Assembly (NCBI GenBank): GCA_958298945.1
Contig: OY282606.1
Coordinates: 94,495,696-94,559,695 of the forward strand
DNA: 64,000 nucleotides
DNA from: Atherix ibis
Taxonomy: Eukaryota > Arthropoda > Insecta > Diptera > Athericidae
Direction of reading: 5' to 3'
Part shown: piece by piece, positions 1 through 9,329 of the stretch
Layout of the letters: each line of letters begins with the position of its first letter
Position numbering within the stretch: the first letter of the stretch is position 1
Notes under the pieces: generated by a model
Seen by the model: only the letters and a program-made list of their open reading frames with translations
The model's database searches: none
Told to the model about the DNA's origin: nothing
Position numbers and translations under genes: made by a program

Positions 1-200
1 GGCTCTAGAGAAGTTTGCCGAAAATGACGACTTTCATCGCAAAATCATCTTCAGTGATGAAGCGAATTTTTGATTGAATGGCTTCGTCAAAAAAACAAAA
101 CATGCGTTATTGGAGTGCTGCAAACTCTCATGTCCTTCATGAAACACCACTTCATCCACAAAAAGTGTCTGTATGGTGCGGTTTGCTTGCCTGTGGCGTC

Positions 201-213
201 ATTGGGCCATTTT
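201..213. repeat. Target-site duplication of the retrotransposon, left copy
   Basis: The 13-bp string attgggccatttt occurs here and again at 2418-2430, exactly flanking the retrotransposon. Joining the two transposase pieces through a single copy keeps the frame (GVIGPF then VDEND). Confidence 0.9.
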
Positions 214-418
214 GTTTGTTTGTTTGTTTGTAAGGCCCCTTAGACATGTGCCAGGGGCCACTTCATAGCGCCACGACCGTGAGGCCATTTGGCGACTTCG
301 TAGTACGTGTGGGAATTTGTCTGAGAGAAACTGGTCTCTGGTTAGTAGTATAGAAAGTTGAGAATTTTGTTATATTTTGTGGAGCAGATTAGTATGTTGT
401 GGAAGATTAAATAGGGGA

Positions 419-1735
419 CTAGGGAATGGAGTTGTTGGATCGAGGAGCTCCATAATGGGAGGAATCCTGCTCGCAAAGTAGTTCTTGGTTATGTGGCATT
501 CCTGTAGAATATGGTAGACAGTGAAATGGGTGCCACAGGATTGGCAGAAGAGACGATTGGTGTTGCCATAAAAGGAAGTTATGGGTAAGAGCAGTATGTC
601 CAATCCGGATTCTGAGGAGCTTTTGCGCCCAGAATTTCGGTATGGATGTTGAATACACTGGTTTGTTAGTGGTTTTCCAATGAGTCGACAAAAAAGTGTC
701 GCTATTGGTCCAGTCATCGTGTCTGCGGATGGCTAAAGGGGTTAGTTGCCATTCTGTTAGTAGGCGAGGCAGATTGGGAATGACTGTGATCACTGGCCGA
801 CGGAGTGTTTCTCCAGCCAACTTGTCAGCACTTTCATTACCCACAATTCCCACATGCCCTGGCACCCATTGCAACTCGACACTCCTATTGCTAAGTAGGC
901 TATGACGAATTGCGTTAAGTACTGGGTCACTCGATGGGCCACAAATGGCTTTAAGGGCGGCAAGACTGTCGCTAAAAATAATAACGTTTTGTTGGCTGGG
1001 AATATTGGTCGCAATTTCAATTGCCGTTTTGATGGCCCCGTAATATGGAGCTGCCCTATAAGGGAAGATTCCACAACATAGTGTGCGGGTGCTGCAGCCA
1101 AAAAGTTCGACAACCGCAAAAGATGTAATATCGGTGTCAGCGGCGGCATCAGTGAACAACAGTCGATGATATTTTAATCCGTCCAACTGTTCAAGGAAAA
1201 ATTTCCTGTATGTGGATGGATCAGTTCTAGCCTTCTTAAACCTGTCAAGAGAAGCAGTCCCTTTCAACTTTGCTCCTAACCACGGTTTCCAATCTGGGTG
1301 TGGAAGGGAGGTTTGGAAATCAAGGGGGAGGAAGGGTGAATTGCTTTCAAGGTGGGATATTAATAAGGATAGCGATGTTGAATTCCTTTTTGAGCTGGGG
1401 GAGATGATAATGTTTTTTATTAAAGTGTGGAGTGGATAATTTGGAAGGCATAGGTTTTTGTAAATTAAACTTAGGCGGGCTTTGTAAAGATAGAGAAAAA
1501 TAGGTTTTCGACCAGTCTCTATCAGTATGGATTCCACCGGAGATGTCCGATGTGCTCCACTGGCTAGTCTAATACAACGGTTTACCGCTGCCTCGACTAG
1601 TTTTTTCCCTGCTATTGGCACACTGACACATATAGTGAGGAAATAGAGTAAGGTCCCGTCCAACAGGGCGTTGGTTACTCTAATTGCCTCACTTTGTCTT
1701 ACCTTACTTTTGCTGCTGACTAAAATTTTTACCAT
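419..1735 (-). pseudogene. RNase H and C-terminal region of the same retrotransposon
   Basis: The RNase H domain contains 'LLFTDAAADTDITSFAVV', 'YGAIKTAIEIA', 'VIIFSDSLAALKAI' and 'WVPGHVGIVGNESADKLAG'. These hold the D-E-D-D residues expected of an RNase H fold. The frame overlaps the RT frame by a few bases, so a frameshift separates them. A third frame (370-717) continues with 'CQSCGTHFTVYHILQEC', a CCHC-type knuckle normally found downstream of RNase H in these elements. The domain is otherwise well kept, which suggests a fairly recent insertion. Confidence 0.85.
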
Positions 1736-2417
1736 TCGGAGAATGATATTAATTTTGTCAACAGCATTTTTAATCTGAAGATTCCATTTTCCTCCACGGG
1801 CAATTGAGATACCCAGGATTTCATGGAATCGTTTGGGCGGAGAGGGAAGGGGTTTAGTGACGAGTCCGATAAACTACAATTTTTTTTCCTGCAAACATGA
1901 AGGCAAGGTGGGTTCGATGTACAGATAACCGCACCGTTTATGCTGCTCCAAGTGTTGATGTTGCGGATGGCGTTATTTATTTGTTGCTGAAGATCAGCAC
2001 CAGATACAAGTATAAAAATATTGTCGGCATATATGTAGTGGTTAAAGGATGATAGTTGGTGGGAAAGGGAGTGAATATATATATTGAATAGGATCGTTGA
2101 TAAAGGGGATCCTTGTGGGATGCCGTTTTTCACTTCGCGTTTTGCCGAAAAATGACCGTTGGCGCGTACCGTGAAGGTTCTACCAGTTAGGTAGGAACGT
2201 AGTAGTGCCAATATTGCAGAGTCTACTCCCCACTCTGCCAGCTGTAAGAGTACCCTATGTGGGCAAATTCGGTCATACGCCTTTTCTAGGTCGAATGACA
2301 ACAGTAAACCACAATGTCTACGTTTGTAGCAATTGTGAATTGAATGTTGGAGTTCAAGTAGCATACTCAGAGTTCCTCTGCCTGACCTGTAGGCATGTTG
2401 TTGGGGATTGAGTCTAA
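1729..2417 (-). pseudogene. Reverse transcriptase fragment
   Basis: This is the C-terminal half of a non-LTR reverse transcriptase. Visible motifs are 'SFDLEKAYDRI' (motif A, with the first catalytic Asp), 'NGIPQGSPLSTILFN' (motif B) and 'YADN' (motif C, where YADD is normal). The second motif C Asp is therefore replaced by Asn, which should abolish or strongly reduce polymerase activity. The reading frame begins at the truncation point 'FRLNPQQHAYRSGRGT', so no start codon is present. Confidence 0.9.
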
Positions 2418-2430
2418 ATTGGGCCATTTT
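2418..2430. repeat. Target-site duplication of the retrotransposon, right copy
   Basis: Second copy of attgggccatttt (see 201-213). Confidence 0.9.
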
Positions 2431-2911
2431 TATTCGTTGATGAAAATGACCGTCACGTTACAGTCAATGGTGAACGCTACAGAGACATGTTGCAGCGTTA
2501 TTTCTTCGATCAATTGCATGGGCTGGACATCAGTGATGTGTGGTTTCAACAAGACGGTGATACATCCCACACAGCGGCAGAAACAATCGACTTATTGAAG
2601 TCCGAGATCTTTTGATTTAACACCTCTAGACTTTTTTCTGTGGGGCTACGTTAAATCGATGGTCTATGCCAACAAGCCGGCGACGTTAGAGGACCTAAGA
2701 GCCATCATCGAACGAGAAATAGCGGCCATTCCCGTCGAATTGTTTGTCCGAGTCATCGAAAATTGGCTTAAACGAATCGACCGCTGCAAGCGTGCCCGTG
2801 GTGGACATATGACCGAAGTCGAGTTCCATTCATAATTGCATTGATTTTACTTTAAGGCAAATGGTTTGCGAGATATTTTTAAAAAAAAGTTGTCAAGTTC
2901 TTATTAATGAA

Positions 2912-3838
2912 CGAGGTTGGTTCAAAAAGTATCCCGAATTTTGAATTTCCGCGGGTTACGTATATTCGATTTTCGATTTTTTTTAGCGTTATATTGGTAC
3001 TCATGTCTTTCTCACTTATGCCGACAAGTTCGGCCATTTTGAATGTTCAGTTAATTTTTGAGAGCTGTTTTGCTTGCACGTGTTTTGGCTTGTCTTCGAT
3101 TTTTGCCTATTCCAAAAAATGGAACAAAGAATCTGTTTCGGGAACAAGAAAAAGTCACAGGGGGCCAGATCTGGGGAATACGTTGGCTGCGGCATTATTA
3201 ATGTGTTGTTTTTGGGCAAAAATTCGCGCACAAGCAACGATGCGTGAGCAGGGGCGTTATCATGGTGCAAAAGCCAATTTTTGTTCTTCCACAAATCCGG
3301 GCGTTTCTGGCTGATTGCTTCACCCAACTTGCGCATAATTTGCAGGTAATATTCCTTATTGACCGTTCTACCCTGTGGTAAGAACTCATGACGCACCACG
3401 CCCCTGCAATCATAGAAAACTGCAAGCAAAACCTTCACATTCGACCGAAATTGACGCGCTTTTTTCGGTTTTTGGATTGTGCAGCAGCTTCCATTGGGAT
3501 GATTGAGCTTTGATTTCCACATCATAACCATAAACCCATGATTCGTCACCAGTTATGACCCTCTGGCGCAAATTTGGGTCGTAGCGGACAGAGTCGAACA
3601 GCTCCTTAGCAATGTTAATGCGACGCTGTTTTTGATCGAAATTGAGCAAAAATCGAAGGCGAGCCCAAACACGTGCAAGCAAAGCAACTGTCAAAAATTA
3701 AGTGAATATTCAAAATGGCCGAACTTTTCGGCACAAGTGAGTGACATGAGTACCAACATAACGCCACAAAAAATCGAAAATCGAATATGCGTAACCCGCG
3801 GAAATTCAAAATTCGCGATACTTTTTGTACAGACCTCG
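2912..3838 (-). mobile_element. Internally deleted mariner with about 190-bp terminal inverted repeats
   Basis: The two ends are inverted copies for about 190 bp (about 2912-3108 and 3650-3838), beginning acgaggt and continuing through 'gaatttccgcgggttacg'. A minus-strand transposase lies between them in at least two frames (3410-3694 and 3016-3549). It shows 'VITGDESWVYGYD', 'WLLHHDNAPAHASLL' and 'TYSPDLAPCDFFLFPK', which are the three Asp sites of a DD34D mariner transposase. The N-terminal helix-turn-helix region and the C-terminus are missing, so the 927-bp copy is a defective, non-autonomous derivative. TA flanks the right end; the left flank reads AA. Confidence 0.85.
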
Positions 3839-4308
3839 TAGTTGATAAGATACTGTCCGTTAAACTTTATATAAGTTATAAATTTACAAAAAAAAGCACA
3901 AGTGATAAGGCTTGGCACCAAAAAAAAACCATGCGTTGTGACCGATCTGAATTCGAAATTGGCAGAATGGCCGTCTGTTTGCCTACATTTGACGCCAATT
4001 TGTCCAACACTCTCATTATTCAGAAATGACGAGATCAATATTTCGCGATTTTGCTAAATTAAAAACTTGGGAATCTCAATTCAACTTATAAAACAGAAAT
4101 ATTTTTAAGTTGCATTATTCTGTATGCAACATTTTTAATAGAAAATTCTACAATAAATACTATGTTATTCTAAAACAAAACCTTTCTTTTCCTTTCTTCT
4201 GCAAAAACATTTTAAAACTCAAATTAAAATAAAAAAAATGTGGGAAAAAAAACTACATATTTTTGGAATTTTTTCCTATATTTTCCTTTTTCTCATTTTA
4301 TAAAAGTT
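3839..4308. other. Spacer between a mariner element and the RpS4 3' end
   Basis: AT-rich. No gene seen. Short open frames at 3787-4038 overlap the mariner end and have no recognisable domain. An ATTAAA-type poly(A) signal on the minus strand overlaps the RpS4 stop (4307-4312); I see no clear AATAAA nearby. Confidence 0.5.
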
Positions 4309-7066
4309 TTAATGGGCAGCTTTAGCAGCTAACCTCTTGTCGCGTTCTTCGGCAATACTCAATTTAACACCTTTGCCCTTAGGTAAGGAGACGTATGCTT
4401 TACTTCCCTTGCCAATGATGAAAACGTTCGACAAACGTGTGGCAAACACATGCCCCTGGGAATCTTTAATGTGTACAATATCAAAGGAACCTGGATGCTT
4501 TTCACGATTTACAACTGTACCAACTCGACCCAAATTACGACCTCCAGTGATCATACAAAGATTACCTATAACGAAATAAAATATTTAAAAAATTAATAAA
4601 TTTTAAAAAGTTACTATTATTACTGTGAAGTGTGCATATTTATATTTATAAATTTAATTGTTTAATTAATAAACAATTGGACTTTCTTGAGTTTTTTTGA
4701 GATAAACAATAAATTAAGAGAAAATATTTTTGTATTTTGCGCGTTGTGTTACTGAATATACCCAATGTGATTGATGGTAATCAGTGACCGTCGTGCAAAA
4801 GTTACTGTTGGCTATTATTGAACCACTAAATGTATATTTCATTTTTGCGGTCTTCGAGTAGCCAGATTATTTCAGTTCGCTTTGCTTTTTTAAAAAGGAA
4901 ATTGTATTTTTAAAGCTTCCCATTTTCTTTTGAGTTACTTGCAGTTAAAAATGTCGTATTTACTATAATTAAAGGCAAAAAGGAAATCTTTTAACCACCA
5001 TTCAGTGTAAAACGTTTAATTTTTGCATACTTTGCTATTTCTATGAACAAATTAATTCATTGAAATTATATGTTGATGCAAATTTACTACTTATAGCATT
5101 GTTATTTCTACTATTATGTATACTTGCAATACTGTTATCCAAGTTGTAGATTTTAGGAAAACTATTTATTAATTTCTCCGACAATTTTATGGACATATAT
5201 TAATGTAACACCCCTGTTTATCCACAACAATTATACAACTTCATTGCAGAGGTGTGGAGTGCAGGAAATACTACAATCGGTTCATACATTAATAATATAA
5301 AAATAAATTTTGTCGTGTTTAAATGTTTGAATACTAATAAACAAACAATAGACTTTTTTGAGTTTTTTTAAGAAAAACAATAAATTAAGAGTTAATATTT
5401 TTGTATTTTGCGCGTTGTGTTACTGAATATACCCAATGTGATTGATGGTAATCAGTGACCGTCGTGCAAAAGTTACTGTTGGCTATTATTGAACCACTAA
5501 ATGTATATTTCATTTCTGCGGTCTTCGAGTAGCCAGATTATTTCAGTTCGCTTTGCTTTAAAAAAGAAATTGTATTTTTAAAGCTTCCCATTTTCGTTTG
5601 AGTTACTCGCTAAAAAATGATCTAGGAATATTGAATTTTATGTATACTTGCAATATTGTTATCCAAGTTGTAGATTTTAGGAAAAATATTTAATAATTTC
5701 TCCGACAATTTTATGGACATATATTAATGTAGCACTCCTGTTTATCCACAACAATTATACAACTTCATTGCAGAGGTGTGGAGTGCAGGTAATACTACAA
5801 TCGGTTCATACATTAATAATATAAAAATAAATTTTGTCGTCTATTTAAATGTTTGAAGACTAAAAAAAATCATTTTATTAGTCTTCATATGGTACTCAAG
5901 ACATGATACTATAGCACCTTGATTAGTCGCACAAATACGAAGATATCAGTGGACATCGTATTCAGATGCGAATTTTTGTGAAATTGGTCAAAATGAAAAT
6001 AATTAACAATAAAAATTATAACAAACCTGATGCGAATTTAATGTGATCGGTGATTTTATTGGTAGATAGATCTAACTGGATAGTATCGTTAGCTTTAATC
6101 TGCGGGTCAGGATAACGGATTGTACGTCCATCGTGTGTTACTACAAAGGGAATACCTTTCATACCAAGTTGCGTTTTTCGTACTTTGCATAATTTATACT
6201 GTAATAATAAAAGATTAAATTACTATTGAGTAAATTAATTATGAAAATATTAACAAAAAAAATGTATACTTTTGCTTCTTCGGCGGAAATACGATGGATT
6301 GTGAAACGACCTTTAACGTCGTATATTAGGCGGAAAAATTCACCAGTCTTTTCGATGGTGATAACATCTAAACACAAACAAACGAAAATTCATCTTTGCT
6401 TTAATATTTTATTTTATTCTATATTAAAAGTATAAATAATCTTACCCATGAATCCTGCCGGGAAAGTAGGATCAGTACGAACTTTGCCATCAACTTTGAT
6501 GAGACGCTGCATAACAATTTTTGTTACTTCCGAACCGGTCAAAGCATACTTCAGACGATTTCTCAAGAAAATCAATAGCGGTAACGATTCACGTAATTTA
6601 TGGGGACCAGTTGATGGTCGAGGTGCAAACACACCTCCCAATTTATCTAACATCCATGCTTTTGGCGCGTTCAAACGCTTTAAATGCTTCTTAGGTCCAC
6701 GAGCCTTAAGATTGTAAACAAATATTAGGTTAAGTTAAAACCATGCATTATTGATATCAACTCAAAATTCAATTAAACAGAAAATAAAAAAATTGAATTC
6801 ACAAACTGAACTCAATCAATTCCCAATTTATAATCATCACAATTCTAGCGTTTTATACACTTAAAACCAAAAACAGAAGGCCGCTCTGACGTTTCAATTA
6901 TTTCATTTATTATCACTATTTCATCGAATATATTTAATAATACGGATAATTATAATACAAAATATTTAATATATTAAAATTGCTCTACTAAATACAAATA
7001 ATAAATTGTTTGCCAATATTGCGATGATTATAAATTAAAAATTTCAAAGTATCCGAAACCTACCAT
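4309..7066 (-). CDS. RpS4: Small-subunit ribosomal protein eS4 (RpS4)
   Basis: Ribosomal protein eS4 of the 40S subunit. The exons on the minus strand are 7066-7064, 6704-6446, 6367-6270, 6198-6027 and 4565-4309. They join at GT/AG sites into one 262-residue frame, close to the usual length of about 261. Recognisable segments are '[18 protein letters not shown]', '[19 protein letters not shown]', '[20 protein letters not shown]', '[18 protein letters not shown]' and the C-terminal '[18 protein letters not shown]'. The first coding exon consists of the ATG only, directly followed by gtaggt. The upstream stretch is pyrimidine-rich (see 7083-7088). The last intron (4566-6026) carries duplicated H/ACA snoRNA-like units, and ribosomal protein genes are frequent snoRNA hosts. 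No defect seen. Confidence 0.97.
4728..4868 (-). ncRNA. Candidate intronic H/ACA snoRNA, type A copy 1
   Basis: On the host-gene strand the stretch folds as hairpin, hinge, hairpin, ACA. Hairpin 1 is closed by TGGCTA/TAGCCA, with an upper stem ACCGC/GTGGT and AAATG/CATTT. It is followed at once by the H box ACAGTA (ANANNA, 4803-4808). Hairpin 2 has the lower stem TTTTGCaCG/CGcGCAAAA and the upper stem ACTGA/TCAGT with TACC/GGTA. One base later comes ACA (4731-4733), then three bases to the end. The length (about 141 nt), box spacing and internal loops fit the H/ACA family. The guide target is not identified. Confidence 0.7.
5130..5258 (-). ncRNA. Candidate intronic H/ACA snoRNA, type B copy 1
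   Basis: Hairpin 1 is closed by ACACCTCTG/CAGGGGTGT (nine pairs, one G-U) and followed by the H box ACATTA (5201-5206). Hairpin 2 is closed by TGTCCA/TGGATA with the upper stem GGAGAA/TTTTCC. ACA (5133-5135) follows the stem directly and three bases remain to the 3' end. Length is about 129 nt. It lies in the same intron as type A and on the same strand as the host mRNA. The target is unknown. Confidence 0.65.
5399..5539 (-). ncRNA. Candidate intronic H/ACA snoRNA, type A copy 2
   Basis: Near-identical copy of the 4728-4868 unit, with one visible substitution, in the apical region of hairpin 1. The H box, both closing stems and the terminal ACA (5402-5404) are intact. Confidence 0.7.
5654..5782 (-). 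ncRNA. Candidate intronic H/ACA snoRNA, type B copy 2
   Basis: Duplicate of the 5130-5258 unit. The H box ACATTA and ACA (5657-5659) are kept, and hairpin 2 still closes with TGTCCA/TGGATA. In hairpin 1 the 3' strand reads CAGGAGTGC, which breaks two of the nine pairs seen in copy 1. This copy may be decaying. Confidence 0.55.
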
Positions 7067-7082
7067 CTTGCAGGTTAAAGCG

Positions 7083-7088
7083 AAAAGG
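7083..7088 (-). promoter_or_regulatory. 5' TOP-like pyrimidine tract at the RpS4 transcription start
   Basis: About 20 bases upstream of the ATG the minus strand reads ttttccttttcgctttaac. A C followed by a pyrimidine run is the typical TOP start of ribosomal protein mRNAs and would place transcription initiation near 7088. Inferred from sequence only. Confidence 0.45.
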
Positions 7089-7099
7089 AAAATTTTCTC

Positions 7100-9228
7100 C
7101 CGGAAGTCTAGTAAATGTCAGCAAATCAATTTATTATCACTTTTTTACCGCGACATCTCTTGAGAAGTACTACAAGTATAGATGAAAATATGAAACAATT
7201 TTCAAATGCCTATTTTATTTATTTTAATTGTTGTTATTCATTTTTATTAGTTCAATATACAGATAGAAAATATTTTTATTGCAGAAATTTGTTTACAACT
7301 TAATAATCATAATATATGAATTTCTGCAGATTTTTCGATATATAAAGTTTACATAATGAACAATTAAAATTTCATTAACTTGAGCATAATTACAAGTGTA
7401 TATAATTTTCAACCATTCTTTTACATATATTTTAAATTACCCCTTTTAATTTTTATAGAATTAATTAAGAAATTTTCATAAAATTTTCTGGTTTTTTCCA
7501 AGTCGAAAATATATTTTGATTAGTTTTATACATACAATTTTAATTGGAAGGTGATAAATAAGTTTTTTTTTTTTAAATATACAAAATAATTGGTTTATTA
7601 ATATGTATTTATATATAAATTTTTTTTAGGAATTTAATACCATCAAATAAGTCTATGTAATTTGTCAATATACAAAATTGCAAGATTTTTGGAGCAAAAT
7701 TTTCGTCTCAATAGTGTCTGACGCCATTTGAACGGCACTCATTTTTTTAATCTAATTTTTAATATTTATATATTAATCCGGTCTTTAAACAAATAATAAT
7801 ATTATTAATAAAACCAAGATTGTTTTCAGTAATAATAATTCAGCCGAATTCACTATTTTCATAAGCTATTTGTTTCGATAAGCATATGAATATAATTCTT
7901 ATCCTTATTTACGATTTATGTAAAAACGCGTAACACCGAATCAACCCCCCCTCCTTTTCAATTTCAAAACTAGAAAACTAACAGCATTTTCTAAATATTT
8001 ATTTACTTTTCTTTTAATTTCGGATAAAAACATCCCAGCAGCCCATTTCTGAACAGAAAAAGCCATTCCAATTGTTGCATAAATGAAAACTTCAACTTCA
8101 ATTAGGGATTGAAAACTTTGGGAATAAAAACAAAAAAACTAGACTTCAATTTATTAATGGGGCGTTTTTCGGAAATTTTCATCTCTTTTATGTATTTAGT
8201 TATATTTATACATACTCATTGATAAAATTACAATAAAATATAAGAACGAAAAAAATTATAATTATAAGACGTACTATAATATATTATGGGTATTTTTATG
8301 CGACTTATTCACACAAAGAAAAAATTTATTTTCAGAATAGTCTATCTTAAAAGTATTTAATTTAAATTTTATTTATTTATTGTTATTATTATTATTATTA
8401 TTAATCTTTTTATTTATTTTTAATCATACAATTCTATATTTTTAAATTTATTTTAACTGGATTTTTACTGTTTTTTTCTACGCGATAGTACTTCTTCAGT
8501 AGAAACTGACTTTCCAGTTAAATTATTAATTGTTTTTTTTTTAATTATACTTTTATACTTTATGTCAATAGTCAATAATATTTATTTAAATGTTCATTTT
8601 CTGATTTGATAAACTGCGAAGTTGATTTATTTAATTTTGCATAATCGATCAATCATTTTTTGTTTGCTATTGATTTATATTTTTCGTCCGACAAATATTC
8701 TATTAAGATAGAATATTTTCTTTTTTTATTTGTTTTAAAATAGGAAATATTTTATGTCCATTAGCTTTTTATTAGTTACTATAATAACATATTATTTTTC
8801 TTCTCATTTTACTTTTATAACAAACTTTATTTTTACTATTATTTTATAATAATTACTATTATTATATCCTTGACTTTGTAGAAATTTCTTTGAGAATGCT
8901 TTTAAATTCATTCAATTCTTTTTTCATTTTTTTTGAATGTTTTTAATTCTAAAAAAAAAGTTATTTAGTTTTTCTTTTGTCCATCAATTCTACAATTTTA
9001 CATTTATAATCTATTTAAAAAATATATGAAATCTCAGCCCCAAACAGACGACTACTACTCAAAATAAAAAGTCACATATTTTATGAAAATTATTATTATG
9101 ATGCCAAGATAATTGGAAAAGGAAGAAGAGAAAGAGAAATAATAATTAAAAATATCAAAATCGTCATCAATTCTGTTTACTCTTTAGTTTGGACATGCAA
9201 GATTCGATCTGTTTTAATTTTATGTAAA
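7100..9228. other. AT-rich intergenic spacer between RpS4 and the SRRM1-like gene
   Basis: No gene, RNA or transposon end recognised. Short open frames such as 7115-7303 have AT-driven composition and no domain. Confidence 0.6.
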
Positions 9229-9231
9229 GTT

Positions 9232-9237
9232 TTTATT
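9232..9237 (-). terminator. AATAAA poly(A) signal of the SRRM1-like gene
   Basis: AATAAA on the minus strand about 93 bases after the stop codon at 9330. It is the first canonical signal downstream. Confidence 0.6.
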
Positions 9238-9329
9238 GAACATACTCGATCCACGGCCGGTGGCCATACCGAACGATCAGTTAGACGATTATTAGTGACG
9301 CAACCGCTAAATTGTGGTCATTGAAGAAA

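Larger units (their letters stand above)
214..2417 (-). mobile_element. 5'-truncated non-LTR retrotransposon with RT, RNase H and zinc knuckle
   Basis: The element is read on the minus strand. It starts in the middle of the reverse transcriptase at 2417 and ends with a short A-rich tail of about four CAAA units at 214-230, as expected for target-primed reverse transcription with 5' truncation. The domain order is RT, RNase H, then a C-terminal CCHC knuckle. This order fits non-LTR clades that carry RNase H (I, LOA, R1 or Outcast-like); I cannot decide between them. Frames break near 1735 and near 700. A 13-bp target duplication flanks it. Confidence 0.9.
1..2835 (+). mobile_element. Tc1/mariner-superfamily transposon remnant, interrupted
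   Basis: Two plus-strand pieces, 1-213 and about 2431-2835, read as one transposase that is split by the retrotransposon at 214-2417. The left piece contains a catalytic-type 'IIFSDEANF' stretch, followed by an in-frame TGA and a frameshift, then 'VWCGL...GVIGPF'. The right piece resumes with 'VTVNGERYRDM', 'VWFQQDGDTSHTA' and 'DFFLWGYVKSM', and ends 'KRARGGHMTEVEFHS' before a stop near 2835. About 20 residues between 'TIDLL' and 'LTPLDFFLWGYV' are deleted with a frameshift. The wide spacing of the last two Asp residues in this transposase type suggests a long-spacer (rosa/DD41D-like) group; that is from memory of the family and tentative. The 5' end lies beyond the window. The element is inactive. 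Confidence 0.8.
4665..5868. repeat. Tandem duplication inside the last RpS4 intron
   Basis: Unit 1 (about 4665-5335) and unit 2 (about 5336-5868) share two strongly conserved blocks (near 4725-4960 and 5110-5335 in unit 1). The spacer between the blocks has diverged and is about 100 bp shorter in unit 2. The conserved blocks coincide with the predicted H/ACA structures, as expected if RNA structure is under selection. Confidence 0.85.

Noticed and set aside
6705..7063. Possible C/D snoRNA (GTGATGA box) in RpS4 intron 1
   Set aside because: No convincing D box (CTGA) or terminal stem at a suitable distance.
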